Notes: a model not told the origin generated them from the sequence alone. A stretch of DNA of 64,000 bases from Holtermannia corniformis (GCA_001599935.1 BCIJ01000004.1:412346-476345); one strand, 5' to 3'. Positions 9,920-19,750 are shown, counted from the first letter of the stretch. Translations and numbers: made by a program.

Positions 9920-10336
9920 ATGGACAGATACGCACAAAGCGGAGCTCAGCAAGACTTTGTCCACGATGATGCGCAACAGTTGGGCAGGATGAGGTTCGTT
10001 CGTGGATGGTCAAGGGAGTCAAAAGCTCACCTTTCTCAGATGATCGAACGGCAGCACGCAGTACCGCAGCTGATGATTCCAAACGGAGGATACGTGGTGC
10101 AATTGATCCATCACCCCGATACGCCTGCCTGGTGGATCAATATCGCCGAGCCTTGGCGCTTTGCCGTCCCGACCGATCGACAAGCTCCCGGCCGAGTCGG
10201 CCAGGTTGTGTCGACGGCGGAAATGACCAGTATACTGAGTAAGTCTGAGCTCAGCCCGACAGCAGCATTGACGTACTTATAGATGGCCTGCGTAAACTGA
10301 GCGGAGCGCCAGTCGGGCCGTGGTTTTGCCGAATCC
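9920..10336 (+). pseudogene. Truncated copy C of the AWWLN gene family
   Basis: The sequence between about 10075 and 10240 encodes the family core (HHPDTPAWWINIAEPWRF, DRQAPGRVGQVV) and then, after an apparent intron, the GPWFC segment equal to VVPWFC of copy A. The homology stops abruptly at about 10336, where a palindromic repeat cluster begins, so the C-terminal Cys-rich part is missing. Upstream residues (from an ATG at 9920) do not match the other copies well. Confidence 0.65.
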
Positions 10337-10490
10337 TGGGCTTCCGTACGTACGGATCCGTAATCCGTATATACGGATCCGTATATACTCTCGAAGTGCT
10401 GACGGATTACGGATCACGGTACGGATGTACAGATCCGTATGTACCGATTTTACGGATCTGTATATCCGTATATCCGTACAATACTCAGTT
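10337..10490. repeat. Cluster of TACGGATCCGTA palindromes
   Basis: At least six perfect or near-perfect copies of ATACGGATCCGTAT and half-sites (TACGGATC, GATCCGTA) are packed in 150 bp in both orientations, able to form several hairpins. Both strands are open in some frames only because the repeat lacks stops. About 30 bases at its left edge (CTTCCGTACGTACGGATCC) reappear inverted and diverged at 12443-12470. Confidence 0.8.
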
Positions 10491-10499
10491 TGCGCTCTA

Positions 10500-11150
10500 T
10501 ACTGTGCAGTAGGACAAGTATTATATCCGCTAATCGACCACAATGACATCCGCCTTGTCCTCCATGGCCTTCATCTCCTCACTGCGCTCCTTTTTGAACT
10601 CGCGCCAATCTGTCTCCTGAACCAAGCCAAGTCGCGACCAAGTGCCCGGTGATAGTGTCAGGCTAGAGGTAGTCAGCCCTCTAACATGAACTGCCAAAAG
10701 AGGACAATACTGAGGTTAGCAGGTCTAACCTCAGTCTGACTATATTCTGTGGAGTCACGACGCCATAGTCGTGACAGATAGACTGTGAGAGTCCTGCCTA
10801 GGAAGGGCAGTGACCTCTGTCGGGAAGGCAACGATCGGTAGATCGAAGCGGAGGACGGAACTCCAGGATCGCTGAGGCGAAAGACGAGGCGTCGCAAAGC
10901 GGACTTGGAGTTTTCACGTATGATATTCGGACTATGGAAGAAACTACCTACAGCACGCGCGGCTCTTAAGCCGCGGCACGCAGCCCTCATCTGACCATGG
11001 CACGCTAGGTATCCAGGGTCGTGCTCGAGGCTGAGGTAGCCACTCGGCATTGCCGGCAGCTCCTTTACAGCTTCCAGCTCTCTCCAGCGTCTCTGATCCC
11101 GTTGACCGTCTATGGTCCCAGTTCCTCGTACCTCCTGGTTCGTCTTCACC
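10500..11150. other. Stretch with no firm gene
   Basis: On the minus strand, 10530-10640 reads as plausible coding sequence (DWREFKKERSEEMKAMEDK, ending in a stop at 10530) and may be the end of an unidentified gene. Nothing upstream confirms it. The 10673-11161 minus-strand frame has no recognisable motif. Confidence 0.25.
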
Positions 11151-11153
11151 ACA

Positions 11154-11275
11154 GCGCGCACCGCGCGGCGGCATAGCCGCAGCGCACAGACAGTGGTGCG
11201 ATAGCACCAGTGGCACTCAGAGACTCTGAGCGTTGCAAGGCGAACTACTCAGCACGTGACACCGCCGTGAGCGTG
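11154..11275. repeat. Direct repeat, copy 1
   Basis: About 120 bp shared, with substitutions and small indels, with 12010-12123. Conserved blocks are GCGCACAGACAGTGGT, CACCAGTGGCACTC and CACGTGACACCGCCGT. The two copies are in the same orientation about 850 bp apart and flank the tRNA gene. Confidence 0.8.
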
Positions 11276-11456
11276 CCCCTGCGCGACCGAGAGTCCCACC
11301 TTTCGGAGGTAGATCTTCGCCGATCTCGCCTCAGTTCTTCCGGGCCATCGTCCTCTCTAGACGAAGCCCTCACAGAAGTTCAACCACAGGCCACACATTG
11401 CGGCCAAAAAAGCAGAGAAGTGCTAGTATGGGAGGGAGTGGGCACGAAGGCAAAAA

Positions 11457-11550
11457 AACCACTGGCGGGATTCGAACCCGCGACATTTCGCTCCCAAATA
11501 TTCGCGGGGAAAATAAAAGGCGAACGTTCTAGCCACTGAACTACAGCGGC
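11457..11550 (-). tRNA. tRNA-Lys(UUU) with a 21-nt intron
   Basis: Read on the minus strand from 11550: acceptor strand GCCGCTG pairs with CAGTGGT (two G-T pairs); a D arm GTTC...GAAC; an anticodon stem TTCGC/GCGAA; anticodon loop CTTTTA|A interrupted after base 37 by a 21-nt intron; a variable loop; and a T arm GCGGG-TTCGAAT-CCCGC. The spliced loop CUUUUAA gives anticodon UUU. A run of seven T on the sense strand overlaps and follows the 3' end as a Pol III terminator. The G1-U72 pair and U at the discriminator position are unusual, so it could be a diverged copy. Confidence 0.8.
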
Positions 11551-12009
11551 TCTACTTTTTTAGTGTGTTCCAAGACGCACAGGAGTGTCTATGTCAGACA
11601 ACAAAAGCTTGGTCGCAGTTGTGTGTCCTTCAGCAGCGCAAAACGCGGTTCTGGTAAAGACTTCGGTGTAGCTTTGATGAAAGAGCACGGAACAGTGATC
11701 TTCGTTTCCTTATGAATAGCTGTTTGTGATCTTTCACTACTGTGGTCGTGGCACGTGACTTGGCTGGGCCGCCACTCTGTGGAGTGGCTACCTTAGCCTC
11801 AAGTACGACCCTGGACACCTGGTGTGCCATGGTCTGTGCAGATGAGGGCTGCGCGCCTGTGAGGGCCTAGGCGAGAGAGCACGATGACCCAAAGGGCGAG
11901 GTGACATTGGCGTAGCGATCAGCCTCAGAAAGCGGGACTCTAGAATAGGTAGAACACTATAATATTCGAGCGATGTAGATACAACAAGAGACAGAGCCGA
12001 AGACAGGGG

Positions 12010-12123
12010 GCGCGCACGGCGCGGTGGCACAGCCGCTGCGCACAGACAGTGGTACGATTGGCACCAGTGGCACTCTGAGCGCCACGGAGCGGCTACTCGC
12101 CACGTGACACCGCCGTAGGCGTG
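12010..12123. repeat. Direct repeat, copy 2
   Basis: Same orientation as 11154-11275 and sharing its conserved blocks. It may be the end of an unidentified mobile element, or a solo-LTR-like fragment. Confidence 0.8.
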
Positions 12124-12800
12124 ACAATAATCCCCTCCAGCACTGGAGCCTTGGATACGTCCATCGCAGACATCTCACATGCAGATCTTTCGTTAGGGTA
12201 GTGAGCTAGACAGACTCTTAATCTGTTGGGGCAGTGATGGTTGCATCGAGGCTCAAGCCGAGCTAATGCAGTTTCGCCTGGCCCCCCCGAGTGCCCCTTG
12301 TCTACCACCGACCACATCTCGCCCGTATCCGTTCATAATCTCCACATAGAGTACACTAGAGCCCACTCTGCGAACACAAGGACCTGCGCCATTGAGCAAG
12401 TTGGCAGCTCGTCAACTGACTCAGTCTTGAAACGACCAAGAGCATGGATCCGTACATATGGAAGCCCTGGTTGGGTCACTTCGGGCGTCGGCGGTGGTGC
12501 CGGTTCTGGGCGTCAAGATCTCGACGGCACAGACTCTACGCAGCGTGTGACTACAGATTCCAAGCGACCGCACTCGCCTGTGCCTCGCGGCTGACCCCTG
12601 CAGAACGGGGCCTTCAAGACGCTCTTAGGCTGAGCCATCAAGAAGTCGATCCCGTTTGGTGTACGCGTCTGCATACCGCCCAGCTTGGGCGGTGATCTTG
12701 GGCGACTCCGAGCTTGAACCCTCGCAACGAGCCACCAGCGTTTACGCAGCACAGCGCCACATCACCTTCTTGTTAGACCTGGGGTTCGGTGTCTAGCGGA
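12124..12800. other. Stretch with no supported gene
   Basis: Short open frames only. 12443-12470 is the inverted match to the left edge of the 10337 palindrome cluster. The stretch ends at the TA insertion site of the Tc1-like element. Confidence 0.3.
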
Positions 12801-12804
12801 GTTA

Positions 12805-12877
12805 CAGCAAGACTCATTGACTATGCGTTTTGGGCAAAAACGCAAGTTGCGTGTAAAGTGAGGGTAGCATGTACTTT
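12805..12877 (+). repeat. Left TIR of Tc1-like transposon
   Basis: Starts CAGCAAGACTCATTGACTAT directly after the TA dinucleotide; it is a perfect inverse of 21601-21673. It contains a short internal palindrome (TTGGGCAAAAACGCAAGTTG region) that may bind transposase. Confidence 0.95.
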
Positions 12878-12962
12878 AGACCCATCTAGCCAGCGTACGA
12901 TGGTTGCCTGGTTGTTACTCATCGACGGCTACATAGAATCGCGTCTTTACATTGCTACATAC

Positions 12963-14139
12963 AATGGTCTACAAGAAGATCCCACCCTATATCTGGCAGA
13001 GACTGGAGGAAATCGAGAAGACTACACCGCACAAGCTCGACGCGTCATACCAGGTGCAGTACGGCTTTCATGACTTATGGCAGTGGTGACTGGATTTCCA
13101 GCTGTTTGGTGTAAGCCGGGGCAGCTGGCTACGCGCCAAGACAAGGAAACGCGAGACTGGCTCCTACGACGTCCTGACCAAGTACAATCACCGAAATCGC
13201 AAGCTGCCGCGCGACGTCATTAATGTCATGCTCGATATAATCGAAGCTCAGCGCGATACGACATCCCTGGAGCTTCAAGCACTTGTCAACTCCCACGGGT
13301 GGGATTGCAGTATTCATACCATCCGCCGAACCCTGCACCGCGAGGGTTACACCAACAAGAAACTCAGTAAAGTCGCGGCTGAGCGCAGCGAAGTCTTGAG
13401 GAAACAACACAAGCTTGCAATGCTCGAATACTCTGCAGAACAGCTTGTATTCTGTGACGAATCAGCTGTGGACCAGAGGACGTGGTTCAGGCGGCGTGGA
13501 TGGGCTCGTAAATCAGCTCGGGCCCGATTCTCATGTTCCTTTGGTCGTGGTACACGGTGAGTTGGTGCAAGCGTGTATCAGGGATTATTAACACCCTTGA
13601 TAGCTACTCTGTATTGCCCCTCCTGTCACTTGATGGTTACAGAGCGCTGCGCATCGAAGAGGGAGCAATAAACGGAGCAATCTTCAAGGACTTCATCGAA
13701 CACGATGTTGTACGTCATGTGTCACTAAAAATCAGGACTGACAGCTATGTCCAATACAAGCTTCCTGTTATGAACCCGTACCCTGGGAGAAACAGTGTGA
13801 TCATCATGGACAACTGCGCAATCCACAAGAACCCAGTCATCACGGAAATGCTTGAGAATGCCGGTTCGTCTGCATGTTGCTTTCCGCTGCATAATACATG
13901 TTTACTCTACAGGCTGTCGCATCCACTACCTCCCACCATACTCTCCCGACTTCAATCCCATAGAGGAGACATTCTCTATGCTCAAAGCAAAGCTCGCCGC
14001 GAATCGCGGTGTCAGTCGGCCTCCAAACACGCCTCACGACATCATGGCTTTGGCGTCCGACCTGATCAAGCCTGAGACAGCGCGCAATCTGTATCGCAAC
14101 AGCGGCTACACTGTACTTCCGCAGTCTGAAGAGTTGTAG
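12963..14139 (+). CDS. Tc1/mariner-family DD34E transposase
   Basis: It cuts and joins transposon ends. Splicing out three introns (13054-13101, 13557-13603, 13864-13912) gives a continuous frame of about 343 residues. The N-terminus has a helix-turn-helix-like region (KLDASYQ joined to LFGVSRGSW) and a basic linker. The catalytic core follows: Asp in LVFCDES, RYSVLPLLSLDGYRAL joined across the second intron, Asp in IIMDNCAIHK, and Glu in DFNPIEETF, with 34 residues between the last two. The YLPPYSPDFNP motif typical of Tc1 is present. I chose the ATG at 12963, 86 bases inside the TIR. All exon joins restore family motifs, so the gene looks intact and possibly active. Confidence 0.85.
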
Positions 14140-14377
14140 ACGTCACAGTGGCTGTATTGGAGTTTTTGATGACATGTACGTTTTACGACAACTGCAGCTG
14201 GTGCATCTCGACATATATGACAACGCCTGATATGAACATGCTATACACAAAGCTTGACGAACACTCCATCAAGTCTCGTAGTCTGGCGAGCAAGGTAGAC
14301 CTGCAAGCCAGTCCTGACGGGCTTCCCAGACGATTGACGACTCGAGCGTGTCAAGGCCAACTGATTGTTCGAGTTCC

Positions 14378-14382
14378 GAACG
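14378..14382. repeat. Left target-site duplication (gaacg) of gypsy element
   Basis: gaacg precedes the 5' LTR and also follows the 3' LTR at 20067-20071, a 5-bp duplication as expected of Ty3/gypsy integrases. Confidence 0.95.
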
Positions 14383-14659
14383 TGTCACGACCCGGTCTAG
14401 GCCTCGGCCCGTGACACATAGGCCTGCCACTTTCAAACCTCGTCTCCACAGGATTTCACGAACTGTTCATGGAAAGTNNNNNNNNNNNNNNNNNNNNNNN
14501 NNNNNNNNNNNNNNNNNNNNNNNNNNNNNNNNNNNNNNNNNNNNNNNNNNNNNNNNNNNNNNNNNNNAACCGCCGTCCAACCCTTTCACAAGACTCGTCT
14601 CGTGGCAACCTTCGTCGTCCACTCGGCTCGGCCTGACCAACCGGGTTCGGGTCGTAACA
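14383..14659 (+). repeat. 5' LTR of gypsy element (with assembly gap)
   Basis: The sequenced parts, 14383-14477 and 14568-14659, match 19490-19584 and 19975-20066 of the 3' LTR without a visible difference. That suggests recent insertion. Confidence 0.9.
14478..14567. other. Assembly gap of 90 N inside the 5' LTR
   Basis: The matching segment of the 3' LTR (19585-19974) is 390 bases, so the gap is under-sized by about 300 bases. Confidence 0.95.
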
Positions 14660-14661
14660 GA

Positions 14662-14674
14662 AGAATCGATCCTT
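14662..14674 (+). other. Self-complementary primer-binding site
   Basis: agaatcgatcctt, two bases after the 5' LTR, is the exact reverse complement of aaggatcgattct in the LTR (19824-19836). That LTR stretch lies about 40 bases downstream of a TATA box, where the transcript should begin. This is the arrangement by which Tf1/sushi elements prime reverse transcription from their own mRNA 5' end. Confidence 0.75.
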
Positions 14675-14777
14675 CACGCTTGTGATTGGGTTGAAACTCT
14701 CCTGGTAATCCTCTGTCTCCTTCGACACCTCGTCCCCTTCCTCTCGTCACTTCACTCCCTCCCGTCACTTCGTCAAG

Positions 14778-15821
14778 ATGGCTCAAACTTCGGCTCAACG
14801 CATGGCAACATTGGAAGCAACGATCACGCAACTTCAAGCTAGTCTTGGCGCGCTGGAACAAAACAACACCACGCTCAACAACCAACTAGTCGCTTTGCAA
14901 AATGGTCCGAACGCACCTGCGCCTCAAGCTCAAGCCGCTGCTCCGCCTGAACCGAAGGTGGCGCAACCCGAATTCTTTACCGGTCATCGCACAAANCTCG
15001 AACCNTTCCTCACNCAAGTTAGCATGGTCATTCAACTTCAAACCCGTCGTTTCCCCACGGAGAAGAGCAAGATCATCTACACTGGAACGTTCCTGCGCGA
15101 CACGGCCTTCCTTTGGTTTCAACCTTACGTCTCGATGACGCCCCAACCGGACTTTATGGACAATTTCAACCTCTTCTGCACCGAACTCCGCTCTACCTTT
15201 GGCGACCCCGACGAGAAAGCAACCGCTGAGCGTCAACTTTTTGCTNTACGTCAACGAGGCTCTGTNGCCACCTACCTTGCCGATTTCCAACGCTACGCCA
15301 CTCGTCTGGAATGGAACGATGCCGCAAAGACCGCTCAATTCTACCACGGTCTCAAGGACAACATCAAAGACGAATTTGCACGCATTGGCAAGCCTACGGA
15401 CTTCAAGGACATGACAAACAAAGCCGTTTCTATCGACTCCCGCATCTTCGAACGTTCTATCGAACGTGGTGACCGCACTGGCCAAGTCCGAACACTCGTC
15501 AACCCGCCGTCACCTTTCAACTCGTCACCTCGCCCCTTCGTCAAACCCGAGGCACTCCGCGCTACTGCCGCTGCACCTCTTACCCGCAATGGACGCTTGC
15601 ACCCAGACGAATATGAACGTCGCCGTAACGAAGACCTTTGTCTATACTGCGGATCCGACAAACACCTCGTCAGCAAGTGCCCTCATGCGCCTCCTCGCCC
15701 GCAAGCCCCTCCACCTCGTCAATCGTCGTTGCCCCGTCAACTACCTACCCAGCAGCAAGCCTTCCGCGCAAGAGCAACCGACGTCATTGAGGACACCGAT
15801 ATCCATTCGGAAAACGCCTAG
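14778..15821 (+). CDS. gag: Gag protein of gypsy element
   Basis: A 347-residue capsid/nucleocapsid protein. A short N-terminal coiled coil (residues about 6-40, MATLEATITQLQASLGALEQ) precedes a Retrotrans_gag domain (about 65-235; FLRDTAFLWFQPYV, RQLFAxRQRGS, YLADFQRYATRLEW). A CCHC zinc knuckle (CLYCGSDKHLVSKC) lies near residue 285, and a proline/glutamine-rich tail follows. The start ATG is 118 bases after the 5' LTR. Five ambiguous bases occur, four at third codon positions. The stop overlaps the open pol frame by 31 nt. Confidence 0.92.
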   Translation: MAQTSAQRMATLEATITQLQASLGALEQNNTTLNNQLVALQNGPNAPAPQAQAAAPPEPKVAQPEFFTGHRTXLEXFLXQVSMVIQLQTRRFPTEKSKIIYTGTFLRDTAFLWFQPYVSMTPQPDFMDNFNLFCTELRSTFGDPDEKATAERQLFAXRQRGSXATYLADFQRYATRLEWNDAAKTAQFYHGLKDNIKDEFARIGKPTDFKDMTNKAVSIDSRIFERSIERGDRTGQVRTLVNPPSPFNSSPRPFVKPEALRATAAAPLTRNGRLHPDEYERRRNEDLCLYCGSDKHLVSKCPHAPPRPQAPPPRQSSLPRQLPTQQQAFRARATDVIEDTDIHSENA

Positions 15822-18800
15822 GCTCCCAGCCGCCGCCCGGCCCGGACCTGTGGAGCCCAAATCAACGGCCTTTCAACAACGCCAACAGCGTTAACCTCCT
15901 CTCAACCACGTCCACCGCTCAAGACCTCATCTCCATCCTCCCACCGCATCTCCTTCTTCCATTTTCATTGCCCAACGTCACCTTCATGCGTCCGAACACC
16001 TTCTGGCCTGCTCTNGTCGACTCTGGCGCTTCCGCAAACTTCATTGATGACCGCTTCTGTCGTCAACATCAGCTTTACCTCCGCCCACGACCACGACCAA
16101 CGAACCTGTTCCTCATCAACGGTCAAGCTGCGCCCTCCATCACGCACGAGGTCCACCTTACNATGTTTACGGAGCTCTTCCAGCGTCAAACTGTTGTCCT
16201 TCAAGTCACGCGCCTTGCCAACATCCCCGTTGTCCTTGGCATTCCCTGGCTGCGCCAGACCAACCCTCATATCGACTGGTCGACCAATACCATCTCCTCC
16301 AACAGGCCAGCACCGCAATCATCGTCATCATCGTCATCATCATCAGCTTCGCCAGCATCACCGCCAACTATCACTCCGCCTCAAGAGGCTCGTCTTCAAG
16401 CAACGGTAGAAGATCTTGTTCCCGCTTCGGTACCAGCCACCTATCGCCACTTTGCCGATGTCTTCAGCAAGCAGCGAGCCGATACCCTACCGGATCATCG
16501 TCCCTTTGATCATACCATACCGCTGCAACCGGACAAGCAACCACCCTTCGGTCCNATCTACTCGCTATCCGAGCCTGAACTCAAGGCCCTTCGCGAATAC
16601 CTTGACGAGAACCTTGCAAAAGGATTCATCCGACCATCTGAATCCCCAGCTGGCGCTCCAATCCTCTTTGTTAAGAAGAAAGACGCATCACTACGTCTTT
16701 GCGTTGATTACCGAGGACTTAACAAGATCACCGTCAAAAANCGCTATCCGNTGCCTCTCATCTCCGAGCTGTTGGACCGACTTCGCCAAGCCAAAGTCTT
16801 CACCAAGATTGACCTCCGCGGCGCCTACAACCTCCTTCGCATCGCAAAAGGNGAAGAATGGAAAACTGCTTTCCGCACTCGATATGGACACTTCGAATAC
16901 CAAGTCATGCCCTTCGGCCTCACNAACGCACCCGCGTCTTTNCAACACCTCATGAACCACACCTTCCGNGACATGCTCGATGTCTTCGTCATNATCTACC
17001 TGGACGANATCTTAATCTATTCGCCNGATCAAGACACNCACGTCAAACANGTTACNGCNGTCCTCAACCGTCTTCGCCAAGCCAAGCTNTACGCNAANCC
17101 NGAAAANTGCGAATTTCACCNGGAACAAGTCGAATTCCTCGGATACGTCATTGGCCCTCACGGGATCACCATGGACCAAACCAAAGTCCAGTGCATCCTG
17201 GATTGGCCTACGCCAACCAATGTCAACGAGACGCGATCATTCCTCGGCNTCGCCAACTTTTATCGCCGCTTCATCAAGAACTACTCNGCCGTTGCGCACC
17301 CTCTTACGCAACTCACTCGCAAGGACCAACCTTTCGCCTGGTCAACCGCTGCCGAACAATCTTTCGCAGCTCTCAAGTCTTCCTTCGCCTCAGCCAATCT
17401 GCTGAAACACTTCGATCCCGCTACCGTCCTCGTACTCGAAACCGATGCCTCCGACTANGCTATCGCCGCTATCTTATCGCAAAAACCAGCTTGCAGCACC
17501 GACAATGCTGAGCTGCGTCCTATCGCCTTCTTCTCCAGAAAAATGACGCCTCCTGAACTCAACTACGAGATTCACGACAAGGAGATGCTCGCCATTATCG
17601 CTGCCTTCAAGGAATATCGCCACTATCTCGAAGGGAGTCAACACACCGTTGAAGTGTTGACAGACCACCGATCGCTCGAATANTTTACCTCGTCCAAGCA
17701 ACTCAATCGTCGTCAAGCCCGCTGGTCTGAATTTCTCTCNGACTTCAACTTTGTCATCAAGTACCGGCCAGGACTCCAAGGGACCAAGCCCGACGCCTTA
17801 ACCCGTCGTCCCGATGTTCACCCACTTGTCAAAGGTTCAAGCCTCTCCGTTGCTGCCAATCCGCACAACTTCCAGCAATTACTCAAGCCTGGTCAATATC
17901 TCCGCTCTATCGCTACCGATCTCATCGTTACATCGACACTTCAAGACTCCATCCGTCAGGCGCAAGATCAAGACGACTTCGCCACTGCTGCCAAAGATAA
18001 CCCCGAATCAACCGACTTCTCTGTCGATCCTGGTGGTCTTCTACTCCGTCACGGCAAGATCTACGTCCCCGAATCCCTTCGCCTCCAACTCGTCACCGAA
18101 CGTCATGACCGTCCAACTGTGGGACATCCTGGACGTCGCAAAACCCTTCAACTTGTCCAACGCGACTACTGGTGGCCCAAGATGAAGTCCTTCGTCTTTG
18201 ACTATGTTGCCACCTGCGACGTCTGCAACCGGGCAAAATCTCGACATCACAAACCGTACGGCGAACTGAAGTCACTCCCCGTCCCACCGTACCCCTGGTC
18301 GTCCATATCAATGGACTTTATCGAGGAACTTCCTGTTTCCAGCGGCTTCAACTCAATCCTTGTCATCGTCGACCGTCTCACCAAGATGGCAATCTTCCTC
18401 CCAACGACTACAACCCTTACCGCTGAGGAACTCGGTCCACTCTTCGTCACACACGTCTTCTCAAAACACGGCATTCCAACAAGCATCGTCTCCGACCGTG
18501 GCGCCAAGTTCACGTCCCGCTTCTGGCAATCGTTCACCAGCCTTCTCGGCATCTCTGCGGACTTCAGCACCGCATTCCACCCGCAATCTGATGGCCAAAC
18601 CGAGATTGTCAACCAAGCACTCGAACAATACCTCCGCATCTTCACCGACTATCAGCAATCAAACTGGTCATCCCTCCTGCCGCTTGCCGAATTTGCATAC
18701 AACAACCTCCCGCACTCGTCAACAACTGTGTCCCCGTTCTTCGCCAACAAAGGCTATCACCCAAAAGCCGACTTTGCCCCTGCCCCCGTTGAGACCAACG

Positions 18801-19375
18801 CACCACACGCTGTTCAGCAAGTTGTTGATCTCAGCAAACTACACAACTTCCTTCGTGACGAGGTCAAAACAGCCATCAACAACATGGCACGTCACTACGA
18901 CAAGAAACACCTTCCCGCGCCTGTCTACAATCTCGGTGACCAAGTCTGGCTCTCAACACGTAATTTCGCAACTGGTCGTCAAGCCAAGAAACTCGACCAC
19001 CGTTACGTGGGTCCTTTCAAGATCACGAAACGCATATCATCCCATGCGTACCAACTCGACCTCCCCTCCACTATGCGTGTTCACAACGTCTTCCATGTCA
19101 ACCTCCTGGAACCGTACCGACCCAACGAAATCGCTGGTCGTACGCAAGAACCTCCACCACCCGTCATTGTCAACGGTGAAGAAGAACTCGAGGTCCAAGC
19201 CATCCTTGACAGCAAGATGGACCGTCGCTATCGTCACGAACCGCTCCGCTACCTTGTCCATTGGAAAGGTTACAACGATACGAACGATACTACTTGGGAA
19301 CCGCTTTCGCACCTGGAGAACGCACTCGACTTGGTTCAAGATTTCCACAAACGACACCCTAATCGACCCCGTTAA
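15791..19375 (+). CDS. pol: Pol polyprotein: protease, RT, RNase H, integrase, chromodomain
   Basis: The frame is open from 15791, overlapping the end of gag in the -1 frame; the first ATG is at 15986. Domains in order: aspartic protease ([12 protein letters not shown]); reverse transcriptase ([18 protein letters not shown], then YLD plus an ambiguous D/E codon at the catalytic site, 17006-17008); RNase H ([13 protein letters not shown]); integrase with the HHCC finger (H-x8-H...CDVCNRAK) and DDE residues in [19 protein letters not shown] and [12 protein letters not shown]; a GPFKI-type module; and a C-terminal chromodomain ([18 protein letters not shown]) that usually directs integration to marked chromatin. 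Twenty-seven ambiguous bases lie here, 24 at third codon positions. Expression as Gag-Pol needs -1 frameshifting or reinitiation. Confidence 0.95.
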   Translation, partial: GHRYPFGKRLGSQPPPGPDLWSPNQRPFNNANSVNLLSTTSTAQDLISILPPHLLLPFSLPNVTFMRPNTFWPAXVDSGASANFIDDRFCRQHQLYLRPRPRPTNLFLINGQAAPSITHEVHLXMFTELFQRQTVVLQVTRLANIPVVLGIPWLRQTNPHIDWSTNTISSNRPAPQSSSSSSSSSASPASPPTITPPQEARLQATVEDLVPASVPATYRHFADVFSKQRADTLPDHRPFDHTIPLQPDKQPPFGXIYSLSEPELKALREYLDENLAKGFIRPSESPAGAPILFVKKKDASLRLCVDYRGLNKITVKXRYPXPLISELLDRLRQAKVFTKIDLRGAYNLLRIAKXEEWKTAFRTRYGHFEYQVMPFGLXNAPASXQHLMNHTFXDMLDVFVXIYLDXILIYSXDQDXHVKXVXXVLNRLRQAKXYXXXEXCEFHXEQVEFLGYVIGPHGITMDQTKVQCILDWPTPTNVNETRSFLGXANFYRRFIKNYXAVAHPLTQLTRKDQPFAWSTAAEQSFAALKSSFASANLLKHFDPATVLVLETDASDXAIAAILSQKPACSTDNAELRPIAFFSRKMTPPELNYEIHDKEMLAIIAAFKEYRHYLEGSQHTVEVLTDHRSLEXFTSSKQLNRRQARWSEFLXDFNFVIKYRPGLQGTKPDALTRRPDVHPLVKGSSLSVAANPHNFQQLLKPGQYLRSIATDLIVTSTLQDSIRQAQDQDDFATAAKDNPESTDFSVDPGGLLLRHGKIYVPESLRLQLVTERHDRPTVGHPGRRKTLQLVQRDYWWPKMKSFVFDYVATCDVCNRAKSRHHKPYGELKSLPVPPYPWSSISMDFIEELPVSSGFNSILVIVDRLTKMAIFLPTTTTLTAEELGPLFVTHVFSKHGIPTSIVSDRGAKFTSRFWQSFTSLLGISADFSTAFHPQSDGQTEIVNQALEQYLRIFTDYQQSNWSSLLPLAEFAYNNLPHSSTTVSPFFANKGYHPKADFAPAPVETNAPHAVQQVVDLSKLHNFLRDEVKTAINNMARHYDKKHLPAPVYNLGDQVWLSTRNFATGRQAKKLDHRYVGPFKITKRISSHAYQLDLPSTMRVHNVFHVNLLEPYRPNEIAGRTQEPPPPVIVNGEEELEVQAILDSKMDRRYRHEPLRYLVHWKGYNDTNDTTWEPLSHLENALDLVQDFHKRHPNRPR

Positions 19376-19475
19376 TCCCCATCCTTAATCAACATTCGCA
19401 CTCAGGCTTTCCTCCATCTCCCACCACCACTTCATTACGGCAAATCTCAAACGCTTCGCAGGAGCTCAGCCTTAT

Positions 19476-19489
19476 GGGGGGGGGGATAC
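19476..19489 (+). other. Polypurine tract of gypsy element
   Basis: Ten G followed by ATAC directly before the 3' LTR. Confidence 0.8.
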
Positions 19490-19629
19490 TGTCACGACCC
19501 GGTCTAGGCCTCGGCCCGTGACACATAGGCCTGCCACTTTCAAACCTCGTCTCCACAGGATTTCACGAACTGTTCATGGAAAGTCCTGCGGAATGGTTTC
19601 ATGGAAAGTCCTGTGGAACTTTCACGGAA

Positions 19630-19750
19630 AGTCCTGGGAAAATTCACGAAATGTTCATGAAAAGTTCATGAAAGGTTCATGAAAGTTTCATGAAAGTTTC
19701 ATGAAAGTTTCATGAAAGTTTCATGAAAGGTTCATGAAAGTTTCATGAAA
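19630..19750 (+). repeat. TTCATGAAAG tandem array in the LTR U3
   Basis: About ten 10-bp units of TTCATGAAAG/TTTCATGAAA follow one another. Each contains the palindrome TTCATGAA and together they sit 35-150 bases upstream of the TATA box. They resemble an upstream activating array, perhaps bound by a heat-shock-factor-like protein (GAA/TTC half-sites); this is inference. Confidence 0.75.

Noticed and set aside
10277..10652. Open frames on both strands rich in Tyr, Ile and Arg
   Set aside because: They are translations of the TACGGATCCGTA palindromes, which lack stop codons.
17456..17458. Codon TAN in RNase H, which could be a stop
   Set aside because: Position is normally aromatic in this motif (after ETDASD), so TAC or TAT is far more likely; the same holds for TAN at 17681-17683.
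18360..19388. 342-codon Ser/Thr-rich plus-strand frame
   Set aside because: It lies in another frame of the integrase region of pol and has no motif; it is a shadow of biased codon use.
19630..19750. Regular short repeats that might look like a CRISPR array
   Set aside because: The units are contiguous decamers without spacers, in an LTR of a eukaryotic genome.
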